From NCBI GenBank assembly GCA_041390025.1, contig JAWKQR010000026.1, forward strand, positions 13,683 to 77,682: a DNA stretch of 64,000 nt, given 5' to 3'. Position 1 is the stretch's first letter, and each line of letters starts with the position of its first letter. A model generated the notes under the pieces. That model ran no database searches and was not told the origin of the DNA. It was given only the letters and a program-made list of their open reading frames with translations. A program made the position numbers and the translations under genes. The DNA comes from JBFFMO01 sp041390025. GTDB lineage: Bacteria; Myxococcota_A; Bradymonadia; Bradymonadales; Bradymonadaceae. Positions 24,302-31,408 of the stretch are shown here, one piece after another.

Positions 24302-25623
24302 GACGCCACCCTCAATGCGGTGGGGCCATCGATGGGGACGAAGAATCCAAATTTTGTGCCCTTACCCACCCGTGATTGAAACGAGATGCGGCCGCCATGG
24401 GACTCGATCACGGCGCGCGCGATGGCGAGGCCTTGACCGGTTCCGCGTCCGACTTCTTTGGTGGTGTAAAAAGGATCAAAGATCTTTTCGGCGTGTTCGG
24501 GTGCAATGCCGGGCCCATTGTCCCCGACTTCGACGTAGATGCGATCGGCGTCCGCCCACGCTTTGACGGTCACGCGGCCCAGATCGGGATGCTCGGCAAA
24601 CTTGTCCTCGAGCGCATGGGCGGCGTTGACCAGCAGGTTCAGCAACACGTTGCTGATCTTGTCCACTCGGCATCGGACCAGGGGGAGCTCCTCGACGTCG
24701 ACGACGATCGTGGCCTGGCGTTTGACCGTGCCACGCGCGACCGTCAGCGTGTTGTGGATCATCCGATTGAAGTCGCTCAGCTCGAGCGCCTCGTCGTCGG
24801 GACGCGGGGCGAGGTCTCGCATCGCGTTCAAAATGTCGAGCACCCGCTCGAGTCCTTCGGACAGTCGCTCAAGCGCCGAAGGAACTTCCTCGCGGTAGAA
24901 CTCGATGTCCACGCCCGTTTCGATCTCTTTGAGGCGCCGTTCGAGGACTGGGTGCTCGGCGACCAAGTCTTGGAGCATCGCGCGGTAACTCAGGATCAGC
25001 TTCAGACAGTCGTCCCAAAGCGTGTTCAAGAAGTAGGAGCTATCCATCGCATACTGAATTGGGGTGCCCAATTCGTGGGCGATTCCGGCCGCCAAGTGCC
25101 CCATCGCCTGGAGCTGGCCCGCATGCCGCTGCAAGCTCTCGACGCGTTTGGTCTGCAACAACTCGCGAGAGGACGGCGCTTCGACTTCGCTGGTCGGCGT
25201 GCGCGAACCCACCGCGAGCTTCCAAGACGATGCCATCCCGTGCGCAAATTGAACGGCCATGTACGCGTCAAACGGTTCGGACGCGACGATCACACGCTCA
25301 GGATTGGGGATGTCGCGCATGATGGCGGACCACTGTCGCATCTCGCGCGTGACCACCACGATGCGAATGTCGCTGTCGATGGCCATCAGGCCAAGCATGA
25401 CGCGGACCACGTCGTAGATCGCGTAGTCGGACTGAATCAAAAATCCGACCACAAATGCTGCGCCACTTTTGCTGGCTTGATCAGCGCATTCAAGGGCTTC
25501 ATCGGGGGACAAGACTTCGGTGACCGCAACCCGCAAGTTCATGTCGCGCGCAAGTTCTTCGAAGTCATCAAAGACCTCGCTATGAGATGCCGCCGCCACA
25601 AGAATTGGGATCACGTCTTCCAT
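24298..25623 (-). CDS. Cytoplasmic sensor histidine kinase of the flagellar stator operon
   Basis: 441 aa, without membrane helices. The first 135 residues look like a degenerate receiver-like fold without the phosphorylation residues. A short linker leads to the kinase core: H-box GHLAAGIAHELGTPIQYA (His near residue 183), N-box NVLLNLLVNAAHALE, G1 VGDNGPGIAPEHAEKIF, G2 GTGQGLAIA. All catalytic motifs are intact. The ATG chosen overlaps the fliJ stop by one base; a GTG three bases earlier is possible. Position inside the motA operon suggests it senses a cytoplasmic or motor-linked signal and phosphorylates the regulator at 22196. Confidence 0.85.
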   Translation of the reverse strand: MEDVIPILVAAASHSEVFDDFEELARDMNLRVAVTEVLSPDEALECADQASKSGAAFVVGFLIQSDYAIYDVVRVMLGLMAIDSDIRIVVVTREMRQWSAIMRDIPNPERVIVASEPFDAYMAVQFAHGMASSWKLAVGSRTPTSEVEAPSSRELLQTKRVESLQRHAGQLQAMGHLAAGIAHELGTPIQYAMDSSYFLNTLWDDCLKLILSYRAMLQDLVAEHPVLERRLKEIETGVDIEFYREEVPSALERLSEGLERVLDILNAMRDLAPRPDDEALELSDFNRMIHNTLTVARGTVKRQATIVVDVEELPLVRCRVDKISNVLLNLLVNAAHALEDKFAEHPDLGRVTVKAWADADRIYVEVGDNGPGIAPEHAEKIFDPFYTTKEVGRGTGQGLAIARAVIESHGGRISFQSRVGKGTKFGFFVPIDGPTALRVAS

Positions 25624-26075
25624 CACTCACCCCAGCTCGGAACGTAGCGCGTTCGATCGTCCATCTCGCGCTGATCTTTCTTGATGCGCACGACGTCCTG
25701 TTCGCGCTGCATGCGGGCACGGACTTTTTCTGCACGGTCAACAACCTGGCGCAGGCGCTGCAAGTGGCGCTCTTGGGCATCGACCTCGCCGCGGGATCTG
25801 CTCAAGGCGTCACGGGCGTGAGCGACTTGGCGTACCAAGAAGTCGCGTTGATTCTGGTAGACCAACAGATGGGCCATGCCCAGGCCCGACCGGCTCGCGG
25901 TATCCCACTGCAGCTCGAACTCAGCGAGGTCGTCTTGCGCGCGTCGGTAGTCGGACTCGGCCTTCTCGGTCTGCTGTCGCAGCGACATCATGCGTTCGTC
26001 CGCCCGAGCGGTGTCCACTTCAGCGAGCCGAAGCAGTTTATTGGCTGTTTGTACACGGTTTGACATGGTGGTCAC
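25623..26075 (-). CDS. fliJ: Flagellar export protein FliJ-like coiled-coil
   Basis: 150 aa, almost entirely coiled coil: NKLLRLAEVDTARADERMMS, DYRRAQDDLAEFELQWDTAS and HARDALSRSRGEVDAQERHL. Length and heptad pattern fit FliJ, the stalk-like partner of FliI and FlhA. It lies in the stator operon after fliL rather than after fliI, where it is usually found. The GTG start overlaps the fliL stop in GTGA; an ATG three codons later is also possible. FliJ is weakly conserved, so the name is moderately secure. Confidence 0.68.
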   Translation of the reverse strand: MTTMSNRVQTANKLLRLAEVDTARADERMMSLRQQTEKAESDYRRAQDDLAEFELQWDTASRSGLGMAHLLVYQNQRDFLVRQVAHARDALSRSRGEVDAQERHLQRLRQVVDRAEKVRARMQREQDVVRIKKDQREMDDRTRYVPSWGE

Positions 26076-26611
26076 TGCATCATGAATTCGGTGAAGTAAA
26101 TCTGACGGACGGCCTTCTTCGGGACGACCGTTTGGGCCTTGTGCAACAGCGCCTCGCGCAATTTGTCTTTGTCATTTCGCGACAACAATTGCGCGGGTTC
26201 CTGGCTTGAGAGGTGACGGATGAATTCGTCACGCAATGGGACAAGCCGCTTGTCCACAAGGTCACGCTCCTTTTCCGAGCCAATCTCAAGCGAGATTCCA
26301 ATGCGCAGGTAACGCGTGTTCGTCGGGTCGTTGAGATTGACCACAAAGGGGTCTAGGGTCACGAGTGGGCCCGGTTCGTCGCCCACCATTCCGGCTTCTT
26401 CCGAGTCTGGATCGTCGGCGGCGTCAGACGATTCGGCGGCCGCCGCCTCGTGCTCAGGACCCACTGCAGCGGTGCTGTTTTTGGTCATGAAAAACACACC
26501 GCCCCAGGCGACGTTGCACAGCAGTGCCACGACGATGACCGCGATCCATGGCCCTTTCTGCGATTTCTGCGGCGCCTCAAATTCGACGTCCTCAACGGTT
26601 TCGGTTGCCAT
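26072..26611 (-). CDS. fliL: Flagellar basal-body protein FliL
   Basis: 179 aa. A cytoplasmic tail of about 20 residues, one membrane helix (WIAVIVVALLCNVAWGGVFF), an acidic Ala/Asp-rich linker, then the FliL domain: PLVTLDPFVVNLNDPTNTRY, LRIGISLEIGSEKERDLVDK and AVRQIYFTEFMMQ at the end. FliL rings the stator and supports torque. A strong GGAGGAG site precedes the ATG. Adjacent motB and motA support the role. Confidence 0.93.
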   Translation of the reverse strand: MATETVEDVEFEAPQKSQKGPWIAVIVVALLCNVAWGGVFFMTKNSTAAVGPEHEAAAAESSDAADDPDSEEAGMVGDEPGPLVTLDPFVVNLNDPTNTRYLRIGISLEIGSEKERDLVDKRLVPLRDEFIRHLSSQEPAQLLSRNDKDKLREALLHKAQTVVPKKAVRQIYFTEFMMQ

Positions 26612-26623
26612 CTTCTCCTCCGG

Positions 26624-27355
26624 TTAAAACTCAGCGCCGGCTTTGCCGACAATGGCTCGAACACGCACCAATTCGGGCTGTCGGACAAATCGCGCTTCTT
26701 GCGCGCCGCCCTCAAACCCATAGCCCATCATGCGTGCCCGATCGTTCGCGAGACCGGCACGGAACAGGCGCTTCGTCACGGTCTCTGCGCGACGAATGGC
26801 CAATTCCCATGCCAATTCTTGTTGCTCGAAATCCCCTTCGCCTTTGACCCATGCATCCACGGCGACGTTGATCTCGTCGTCTTTGACCACGGCTGCGAAA
26901 TTCTTAAGAAATTTGTCGGCCTCGGGGGTCAGCTTGTTGCTGCCTGGCTCAAACGCGAGGCCGCCGTCGATGTTGACGAGCACGCCATTGGGCCGCACCT
27001 CAACCCACGCCGAAGCGTGGATGCCCGAGACCTTAAGCAGGTCTTCCATCTTGGTTTTGACCTCGCCCTGAAGCGCCATATCCGTGGGATCGTGGCTCAG
27101 AGCCTGCATCGCCGAGATGGTATTGCTGACATGGCTAAGCTCGACGTCGTCGAACTTGACCGCGGAGTCCTTGTCGCTGTTGGGATCCATGTGGATGCCA
27201 TCACGCGTGAGCGACTTGACCTTTCGGTTGTCCAAGCTCGACATCGTGAGCAACAACACAAAGAACGTCAGCATCAGCATGAGCAGGTCAGAGAACGTGG
27301 CCATCCAAGCGTTGCTGGGGCCGCCCGATGCGGGTGGTGGTGGTCTACGACTCAT
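26624..27355 (-). CDS. MotB-type stator protein 1: keeps the channel Asp, diverged peptidoglycan-binding domain
   Basis: 243 aa. One membrane helix carries WMATFSDLLMLMLTFFVLLL with Asp23 at the MotB proton-binding position. The C-terminal OmpA-like domain is recognisable (GGLAFEPGSNKLTPEADKFL, LAWELAIRRAETVTKRLFRA, MMGYGF), but the usual GHTD-type motif is replaced by DAWVKGEGD and the NRRVEI end by LVRVRAIV. The ATG has GGAGG 6 nt upstream and overlaps the stop of the other motB-like gene in ATGA; the longer open frame upstream lies inside that gene. With the protein at 27352-28008 it appears to share MotB features. Confidence 0.85.
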   Translation of the reverse strand: MSRRPPPPASGGPSNAWMATFSDLLMLMLTFFVLLLTMSSLDNRKVKSLTRDGIHMDPNSDKDSAVKFDDVELSHVSNTISAMQALSHDPTDMALQGEVKTKMEDLLKVSGIHASAWVEVRPNGVLVNIDGGLAFEPGSNKLTPEADKFLKNFAAVVKDDEINVAVDAWVKGEGDFEQQELAWELAIRRAETVTKRLFRAGLANDRARMMGYGFEGGAQEARFVRQPELVRVRAIVGKAGAEF

Positions 27356-28008
27356 CGTCGACCTCCGTGTTTGGGGATGAAGATGACCTCCACCCGCGCC
27401 CGGTAGTTGCCATTTTTGTCCGGGGTCGAATCGCCGTAACCCGCGGCGGTCACGAGCTCTGGAGAGACCGCGTGATTGGCCTGCAGATAGCGGTAGACCG
27501 ACGCGGCGCGACGTGCCGACAGGTACCAATTGCTCGGCGACGGCGAGGCGTCGGCGTAGCCTTCGATGCGCACAGGGAGCTTGAGCTCGTTGATGAGCTC
27601 ACCGAGGCGATCGAGCGTCGAAAATCCGCGGGGTGAAATCTCAACGCCGCCTTTGGCAAACGCGACGTCGGGGCCCACCGACACCACAATGGTGCCGTCC
27701 TCGCGCTGCTCAACCGTCAGGTTGGTCTCGCCTTCAAGTTTCGTGCGGACAAGCTTCTCGAGGTGGTTGCCTTTCTTTTTGGCCGACTCGTACTCGAGCT
27801 CGACCTGCAAGCGTTGTTGTTCGAATCCAGGCAGCGCCCCAAACGTACCCACCAAGGAACCCATGGCCGCACGCGTGCGCGACGCATCAACGGTCGCCAT
27901 GGAGTTCAACATGATGAAGAAGGCCAGCAAAATCATTGAAAGAGCCGTGAACAAGACAATGAACTTGTCTTCGGGTTTCTCTGCGGCGGCCTGTTTGCGG
28001 CGTGGCAT
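27352..28008 (-). CDS. MotB-type stator protein 2: lacks the channel Asp, canonical OmpA/MotB domain
   Basis: 218 aa. The N-terminal membrane helix reads FIVLFTALSMILLAFFIML; aligned with MotB YADLMTLLLAFF, the proton-binding Asp is Ala22. The periplasmic domain is close to canonical: RIEGYADASPSPSNWYLSAR, RAASVYRYLQANHAV, TAAGYGDSTP, NYRARVEVIFIP. It should bind peptidoglycan but cannot supply the protonatable residue. It lies 3 nt after motA with a GGAAGG site, and its stop overlaps the start of the second MotB-like gene. Confidence 0.87.
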   Translation of the reverse strand: MPRRKQAAAEKPEDKFIVLFTALSMILLAFFIMLNSMATVDASRTRAAMGSLVGTFGALPGFEQQRLQVELEYESAKKKGNHLEKLVRTKLEGETNLTVEQREDGTIVVSVGPDVAFAKGGVEISPRGFSTLDRLGELINELKLPVRIEGYADASPSPSNWYLSARRAASVYRYLQANHAVSPELVTAAGYGDSTPDKNGNYRARVEVIFIPKHGGRR

Positions 28009-28011
28009 GGC

Positions 28012-28773
28012 TTAACCTTCCGACTTACGACGTGAGGGCGACAGGTCGGCCTCAAGTTGTTGCGCCAAGATGCGTGGGTTTTCCCCGCGTGCGATGCCCA
28101 TCAGGCCCTTGATCACCAACTGTTTACCGAGCAGCTCCTCCTCGTGGCGAACCTTGAGTTTGCCCGCGATCGGCGTGAAGACGACGTTGGCCAACAACGC
28201 GCCGTAGAACGTCGTCAAGAGCGCAACGGCCATGGCGGGACCGATGCTTGAAGGGTCATCCATGGCTTGAAGCATCTGCACCAGACCGATGAGCGTTCCC
28301 ACCAGTCCAAGGGCAGGAGCTGCGGCGGCGAGCGTGTCGAAGATGGCGGCGCCCTGGCGGTGGCGTGCGCTGATGGCGTCGACTTCGTCCCAGAGCATCG
28401 TTTCGATCTTCTCGGATTCGACGCCGTCGACCAGCAGCTGCAGACCGCGCTTCAAGAAGGGGTCCTCGATGCCGCCGATGGCGCCTTCAAGCGCCAAAAT
28501 GCCGTCTTTGCGGGTCGCCTCGGCGAACTGCAAAAACTTCTCGTTTTGCTCGGTGACGTCGGGAACCTTGAACCGGAAGACGTTGATCGCGACCTTGATG
28601 GCCGACAGAACGCTCGCGAGTGGAAAACTGATGAGGGCGACGCCTCCGGTACCACCCACCACGATGAGCGCGCTAGGGACGTCGATGAAGCTTGAGAGCG
28701 AGCCACCGACGAGACTCGACCCGAGTACGAGGCCGAACGAGGCTAAGAGTCCAAGTATTGTAGCGAGATCCAT
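28012..28773 (-). CDS. motA: Flagellar motor stator protein MotA
   Basis: 253 aa, four membrane helices (1-25, 33-52, 150-170, 182-203). MotA signatures are FIDVPSALIVVGGTGGVALI, GLQLLVDGVESEKIETML, and the channel-lining AAAAPALGLVGTLIGLVQML with the conserved Pro. A MotA cytoplasmic loop lies between helices 2 and 3. GAGGAG lies 8 nt before the ATG. First gene of an eight-gene minus-strand operon ending at the terminator 22146-22173, with a sigma54 promoter 46 nt upstream. Confidence 0.95.
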   Translation of the reverse strand: MDLATILGLLASFGLVLGSSLVGGSLSSFIDVPSALIVVGGTGGVALISFPLASVLSAIKVAINVFRFKVPDVTEQNEKFLQFAEATRKDGILALEGAIGGIEDPFLKRGLQLLVDGVESEKIETMLWDEVDAISARHRQGAAIFDTLAAAAPALGLVGTLIGLVQMLQAMDDPSSIGPAMAVALLTTFYGALLANVVFTPIAGKLKVRHEEELLGKQLVIKGLMGIARGENPRILAQQLEADLSPSRRKSEG

Positions 28774-28818
28774 GTTGCTAGCTCCTCTTCGTAACTGCCC
28801 TTACGTCGTACGGCCTAC

Positions 28819-28832
28819 GCAACCCTTGTGCC
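28819..28832 (-). promoter_or_regulatory. sigma54 promoter of the motA operon
   Basis: Minus strand GGCAC-AAGGG-TTGC, exact GG-N10-GC spacing, preceded by C instead of T. The transcript should start near 28807, giving a 34-nt leader. Confidence 0.82.
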
Positions 28833-28843
28833 GAACACTTGAG

Positions 28844-28870
28844 TCATCGGCGCATCGGGGAATTACTTGC
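28844..28870 (-). promoter_or_regulatory. Possible sigma28 element of the motA operon
   Basis: A perfect copy of the local -10 form GCCGATGA lies at 28844-28851 on the minus strand, but 15 nt upstream the -35 reads GCAA instead of TAAA. It may be a weak second promoter, which would fit the frequent class III control of stator genes, or chance. Confidence 0.35.
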
Positions 28871-28931
28871 AGGCCAGAATTTTGCGGTCAGTCGCTGATC
28901 GTGCGGGCGAGCGGCATGCTGCCTAGTGGAT

Positions 28932-28946
28932 CGGAAGATCGTTCCG
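28932..28946. promoter_or_regulatory. Putative enhancer palindrome, motA/fliM site 1
   Basis: CGGAA GATCG TTCCG, a perfect 5-5-5 inverted repeat. It is about 100 bp upstream of the motA promoter and 120 bp upstream of the fliM promoter, the usual range for sigma54 enhancers. Confidence 0.6.
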
Positions 28947-28976
28947 CTGGGTGGTGACCGGTTAGAGCACCCGCAC

Positions 28977-28991
28977 AGGAAAAGATTTCCG
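28977..28991. promoter_or_regulatory. Putative enhancer palindrome, motA/fliM site 2
   Basis: AGGAA AAGAT TTCCG, the same inverted repeat with one edge mismatch. It lies 30 nt after site 1, so the two are centred 45 bp apart. Confidence 0.5.
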
Positions 28992-29064
28992 GCACAAAGC
29001 TCCGACGCGGATCAAATGATCGCGTTTATTGGTGTTTTGGCCGTCAAAACGGCGATTTTTCGTT

Positions 29065-29078
29065 GGTACGCGTTTTGT
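29065..29078 (+). promoter_or_regulatory. sigma54-like promoter of fliMNO with GT at the -12 position
   Basis: TTGGTACG-CGTT-TTGTAAT on the + strand keeps the spacing and flanks of a sigma54 promoter but has GT where GC is expected and T for C in the -24 block. The predicted leader is about 33 nt, like the other promoters. The promoter candidate of fliP has the same deviations. Confidence 0.5.
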
Positions 29079-29122
29079 AATGCCTTTGAGGAGACTCACG
29101 GAAGTTTACCCTCGAGGATTGG

Positions 29123-30076
29123 ATGTCAGCAGAACCCGTCGAAGCCTTCCCGCCTGCGGGCAAGAAGATCGAAGATTACGACCTGACACAGGCCCAGTTG
29201 GGGCGAGGATCGCGTCCCGAAACGCTGGTGCTGATCGAAGAGCGACTCTCGACGTTGCTCGCGAGCGAAATCGAACATTTGTTGCGTGTGCGTACGCGCA
29301 TTCAGGTCTCGGAATCGCGAACGGTGCGTTGGACCGAGTTCGTTAGCGAGTGCCCGACCACTGGGTGTTTCAATTACCTGGAGCTCGAAGCGATCGGCGG
29401 TTACGGGTTTTTGGAGGTCCAGCTCAAGACGTTGTTTGGATTCCTCGACCGCTTGTTTGGCGGGGAAGGCAAGGACATCGACGATTCCCCGCGCATCAAA
29501 TTGTCGCGCGTTGAGGAACGTGTGGTTCGACGTTTGGTGCACCTGTTCGCCCGCTCACTCGAGGCTGCTTGGAGACCGGTGGTTCCGCTGACCGTGCGCC
29601 ATTTGCGCGTAGAAACCAAAGCGTCCAATGCAGCGGTTGCACAGAACGGCGATTGGGTTTTGGTCACATCGTTCGAAATCATCACCAACGACGAGTCGAT
29701 GGGCAGTGTGCGGTTGGCGCTGCCGGTCGCGCTGTTGGAGCCCTACAAAGAACGTTTGGCTTCGGGATCCTACGAAAACAAACGTCAACGCGACGACGGC
29801 TGGGAGGACCATTTCCGCCGTTTGGTCAACGTCGTTCCCGTCGAAGTGATCGCCGAGCTTGGTCGCGCACGCGTGACCGTTGGCGACATTCTCGGCTGGC
29901 AGGTGGGCGACGTGGTTCGGCTCGACCAAGCCTCGGAACGCCCGGTGCAGGTCAGCATTGCTGGCGTGCCGAAGTATCGCGGCGACATCACGGTTCAGTT
30001 TGGAAATCTCGCAGTTCAACTCAAGTCAATGAGCACGCGGCACACGCCCGTTCAGGAGAAAAACGATGACATCTGA
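29123..30076 (+). CDS. fliM: Flagellar motor switch protein FliM
   Basis: 317 aa. The middle CheC-like domain has LEAIGGYGFLEVQLKTLFGF then LDRLFGGEGKDID, and the C-terminal SpoA domain has VVPVEVIAELGRARVTVGDI with QVGDVVRL. The N-terminus reads IEDYDLTQAQLGRG in place of the usual LSQxEIDALL segment that binds CheY-P, so CheY binding may differ. It is a C-ring subunit on the cytoplasmic face. GAGG lies 5 nt before the ATG. Its 3' end overlaps fliN by 11 nt. Confidence 0.93.
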   Translation: MSAEPVEAFPPAGKKIEDYDLTQAQLGRGSRPETLVLIEERLSTLLASEIEHLLRVRTRIQVSESRTVRWTEFVSECPTTGCFNYLELEAIGGYGFLEVQLKTLFGFLDRLFGGEGKDIDDSPRIKLSRVEERVVRRLVHLFARSLEAAWRPVVPLTVRHLRVETKASNAAVAQNGDWVLVTSFEIITNDESMGSVRLALPVALLEPYKERLASGSYENKRQRDDGWEDHFRRLVNVVPVEVIAELGRARVTVGDILGWQVGDVVRLDQASERPVQVSIAGVPKYRGDITVQFGNLAVQLKSMSTRHTPVQEKNDDI

Positions 30077-30410
30077 AGAAACACCCATGATTCAAGAAGG
30101 CCTCGCGTCAAACAGTTCTCCCGAGGTCACAAACGCCCTTGGACGCCGTGCGATGGACTTCTTGAAAGATGTGCCGCTGGAAATCACCGTTGAATTGGGG
30201 CGTTGCAAAATGCCGATTGGCGACATTTTCCATCTCGGACCCTCCTCGATTTTGGAGCTCAACAAAGCGAGTGACGAACCCCTCGAAGTGCGCGCCAATG
30301 GCGTACTCATCGCGCTCGGGGAGGCCGTTGTGGTCAACGACCGATTTGGCATTCGTCTGACGTCGATCGCGTCGCCCGACCGTCTGCTTGGCACCCTTGG
30401 AGGTGAATGA
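30066..30410 (+). CDS. fliN: Flagellar motor switch protein FliN
   Basis: 114 aa: a 30-residue variable N-terminus and a SpoA domain, FLKDVPLEITVELGRCKMPI, GPSSILELNKASDEPLEVRA, GEAVVVNDRFGIRLTSIAS. FliN forms the base of the C-ring and binds FliH. GGAG lies 7 nt before the ATG, within fliM. Confidence 0.95.
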   Translation: MTSEETPMIQEGLASNSSPEVTNALGRRAMDFLKDVPLEITVELGRCKMPIGDIFHLGPSSILELNKASDEPLEVRANGVLIALGEAVVVNDRFGIRLTSIASPDRLLGTLGGE

Positions 30411-31141
30411 TGAAACGTCAGTTTGCCGCAACAATGTTGGTGATGGGATTGGGTGCTACCGCGTTCGCGCAAGACGCCGCGAAACCGTCACAGCCGGGCC
30501 CGTTGCCCTACGGCGCCAAGCCAATGGCCGAGGTAAAAGCCGAAGCCACGCAGGCGCAGGCCGCACAGGCGCAAGCCACACCCGCGATGCCCCAATCGGA
30601 CGCCGCTGACGCGTTGCTCGCCAAGGCGCAAGACCCTGCTGCGCCTGTGGCGACGGTGAAGTCGGCGGATGACTCGTATGCGCAGTCGAGCTGGATCTTC
30701 TTTTTTGGCACCGGCCTAATCGCGCTGGCGGGCTGGGGATTGACGGCATGGAAAAAACGCCAGACGAGCTTTGACGGCAACGCCATCGAGCACATCAACT
30801 CGCTCGCCCTTGGTCCCAAACATCGCGTCAGCGTGATCGAGGTGGACGGCAAACGTCTGCTGATCGGGCTGACCGACGGCCACATGAGCGTGTTGAGCGA
30901 CCTTGGTGGCGCAAAATCCGAGAGCGCCCCCGAGCCGGCGGACTGGCGCGAGGCGCTTGAATCCGCACGAAGCCGCGTGTTCAGTGAACCTGTGGTCGAG
31001 ACCAAAACGCCGGTGACCGAGCACAGTGGGATGTTCGACCGATTCGAAGGCCGCACGCCTGATACGCGCCCACGCAAGAACCGGGAGACCGACAGCGTGA
31101 TGATCGGATTGAAAGCGCTTGAAGAACGCGCTCGTCGCTAG
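30407..31141 (+). CDS. fliO: Flagellar export-gate assembly protein FliO
   Basis: 244 aa. A signal-like N-terminus (MLVMGLGATAFAQ) and an Ala/Gln-rich periplasmic stretch of about 70 residues lead to one membrane helix (SSWIFFFGTGLIALAGWGLT). The cytoplasmic FliO domain follows: INSLALGPKHRVSVIEVDGK, RLLIGLTDGHMSVLSDL. FliO helps build the FliP ring. The ATG overlaps the fliN stop; a second ATG at 30410 has better spacing from GGAGG. In this genome fliO is separated from fliP by 10 kb and lies on the opposite strand. Confidence 0.9.
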   Translation: MMKRQFAATMLVMGLGATAFAQDAAKPSQPGPLPYGAKPMAEVKAEATQAQAAQAQATPAMPQSDAADALLAKAQDPAAPVATVKSADDSYAQSSWIFFFGTGLIALAGWGLTAWKKRQTSFDGNAIEHINSLALGPKHRVSVIEVDGKRLLIGLTDGHMSVLSDLGGAKSESAPEPADWREALESARSRVFSEPVVETKTPVTEHSGMFDRFEGRTPDTRPRKNRETDSVMIGLKALEERARR

Positions 31142-31151
31142 GTGGTCCGGC

Positions 31152-31407
31152 GTCAGGTGGGCTTCGCCCATTCGGCAACCGGGAGGTTGCCGACCCAATC
31201 ATCGTGCCGACCCAAACAGATAGACCGTCAGGTGGGCTTCGCCCATTCGGCAACCGGGAGGTTGCCGACCCAATCATCCTGCCGACCCAAACAGATAGAC
31301 CGTCAGCTGGGCCGCCCCAATCATCCTGCCGACCCAAACAGATAGACCGTCAGCTGGGCTTCGCCCATTCGGCAACCGGGAGGTTGCCGACCCAATCATC
31401 CTGCCGA
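31152..31407. repeat. Tandem 75-bp extragenic hairpin repeat array (locus 1)
   Basis: Four direct units begin at 31152, 31227, 31302 and 31349. Full units are 75 bp; the third lacks 28 bp that contain the main hairpin. Each full unit has two hairpins: GGGC-ttc-GCCC and CGGCAACC-ggga-GGTTGCCG, followed by a spacer ending ACAGATAGACC. The array fills the gap between the convergent genes fliO and 31409-33388. Related units occur at 42084, 54549, 58526 and, damaged, at 22085. Confidence 0.9.
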
Positions 31408-31408
31408 A

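Larger units (their letters stand above)
28774..29122. promoter_or_regulatory. Divergent regulatory region between motA and fliM
   Basis: This 349-nt gene-free stretch serves two operons. It holds a sigma54 promoter for motA (28819-28832), a weak possible sigma28 element for motA (28844-28870), two enhancer-like palindromes (28932-28946 and 28977-28991) and a sigma54-like promoter for fliM (29065-29078). No further reading frame with a ribosome-binding site was found in it. Confidence 0.7.

Noticed and set aside
28989..29005. Another sigma54 promoter (CCGGCACAAAGCTCC) before fliM
   Set aside because: The -24 block fits, but no GC or GT occurs at the required 10-nt spacing, and the leader would exceed 100 nt.
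31152..31407. Possible CRISPR array
   Set aside because: The units are contiguous direct repeats without unique spacers, and no cas genes are nearby.
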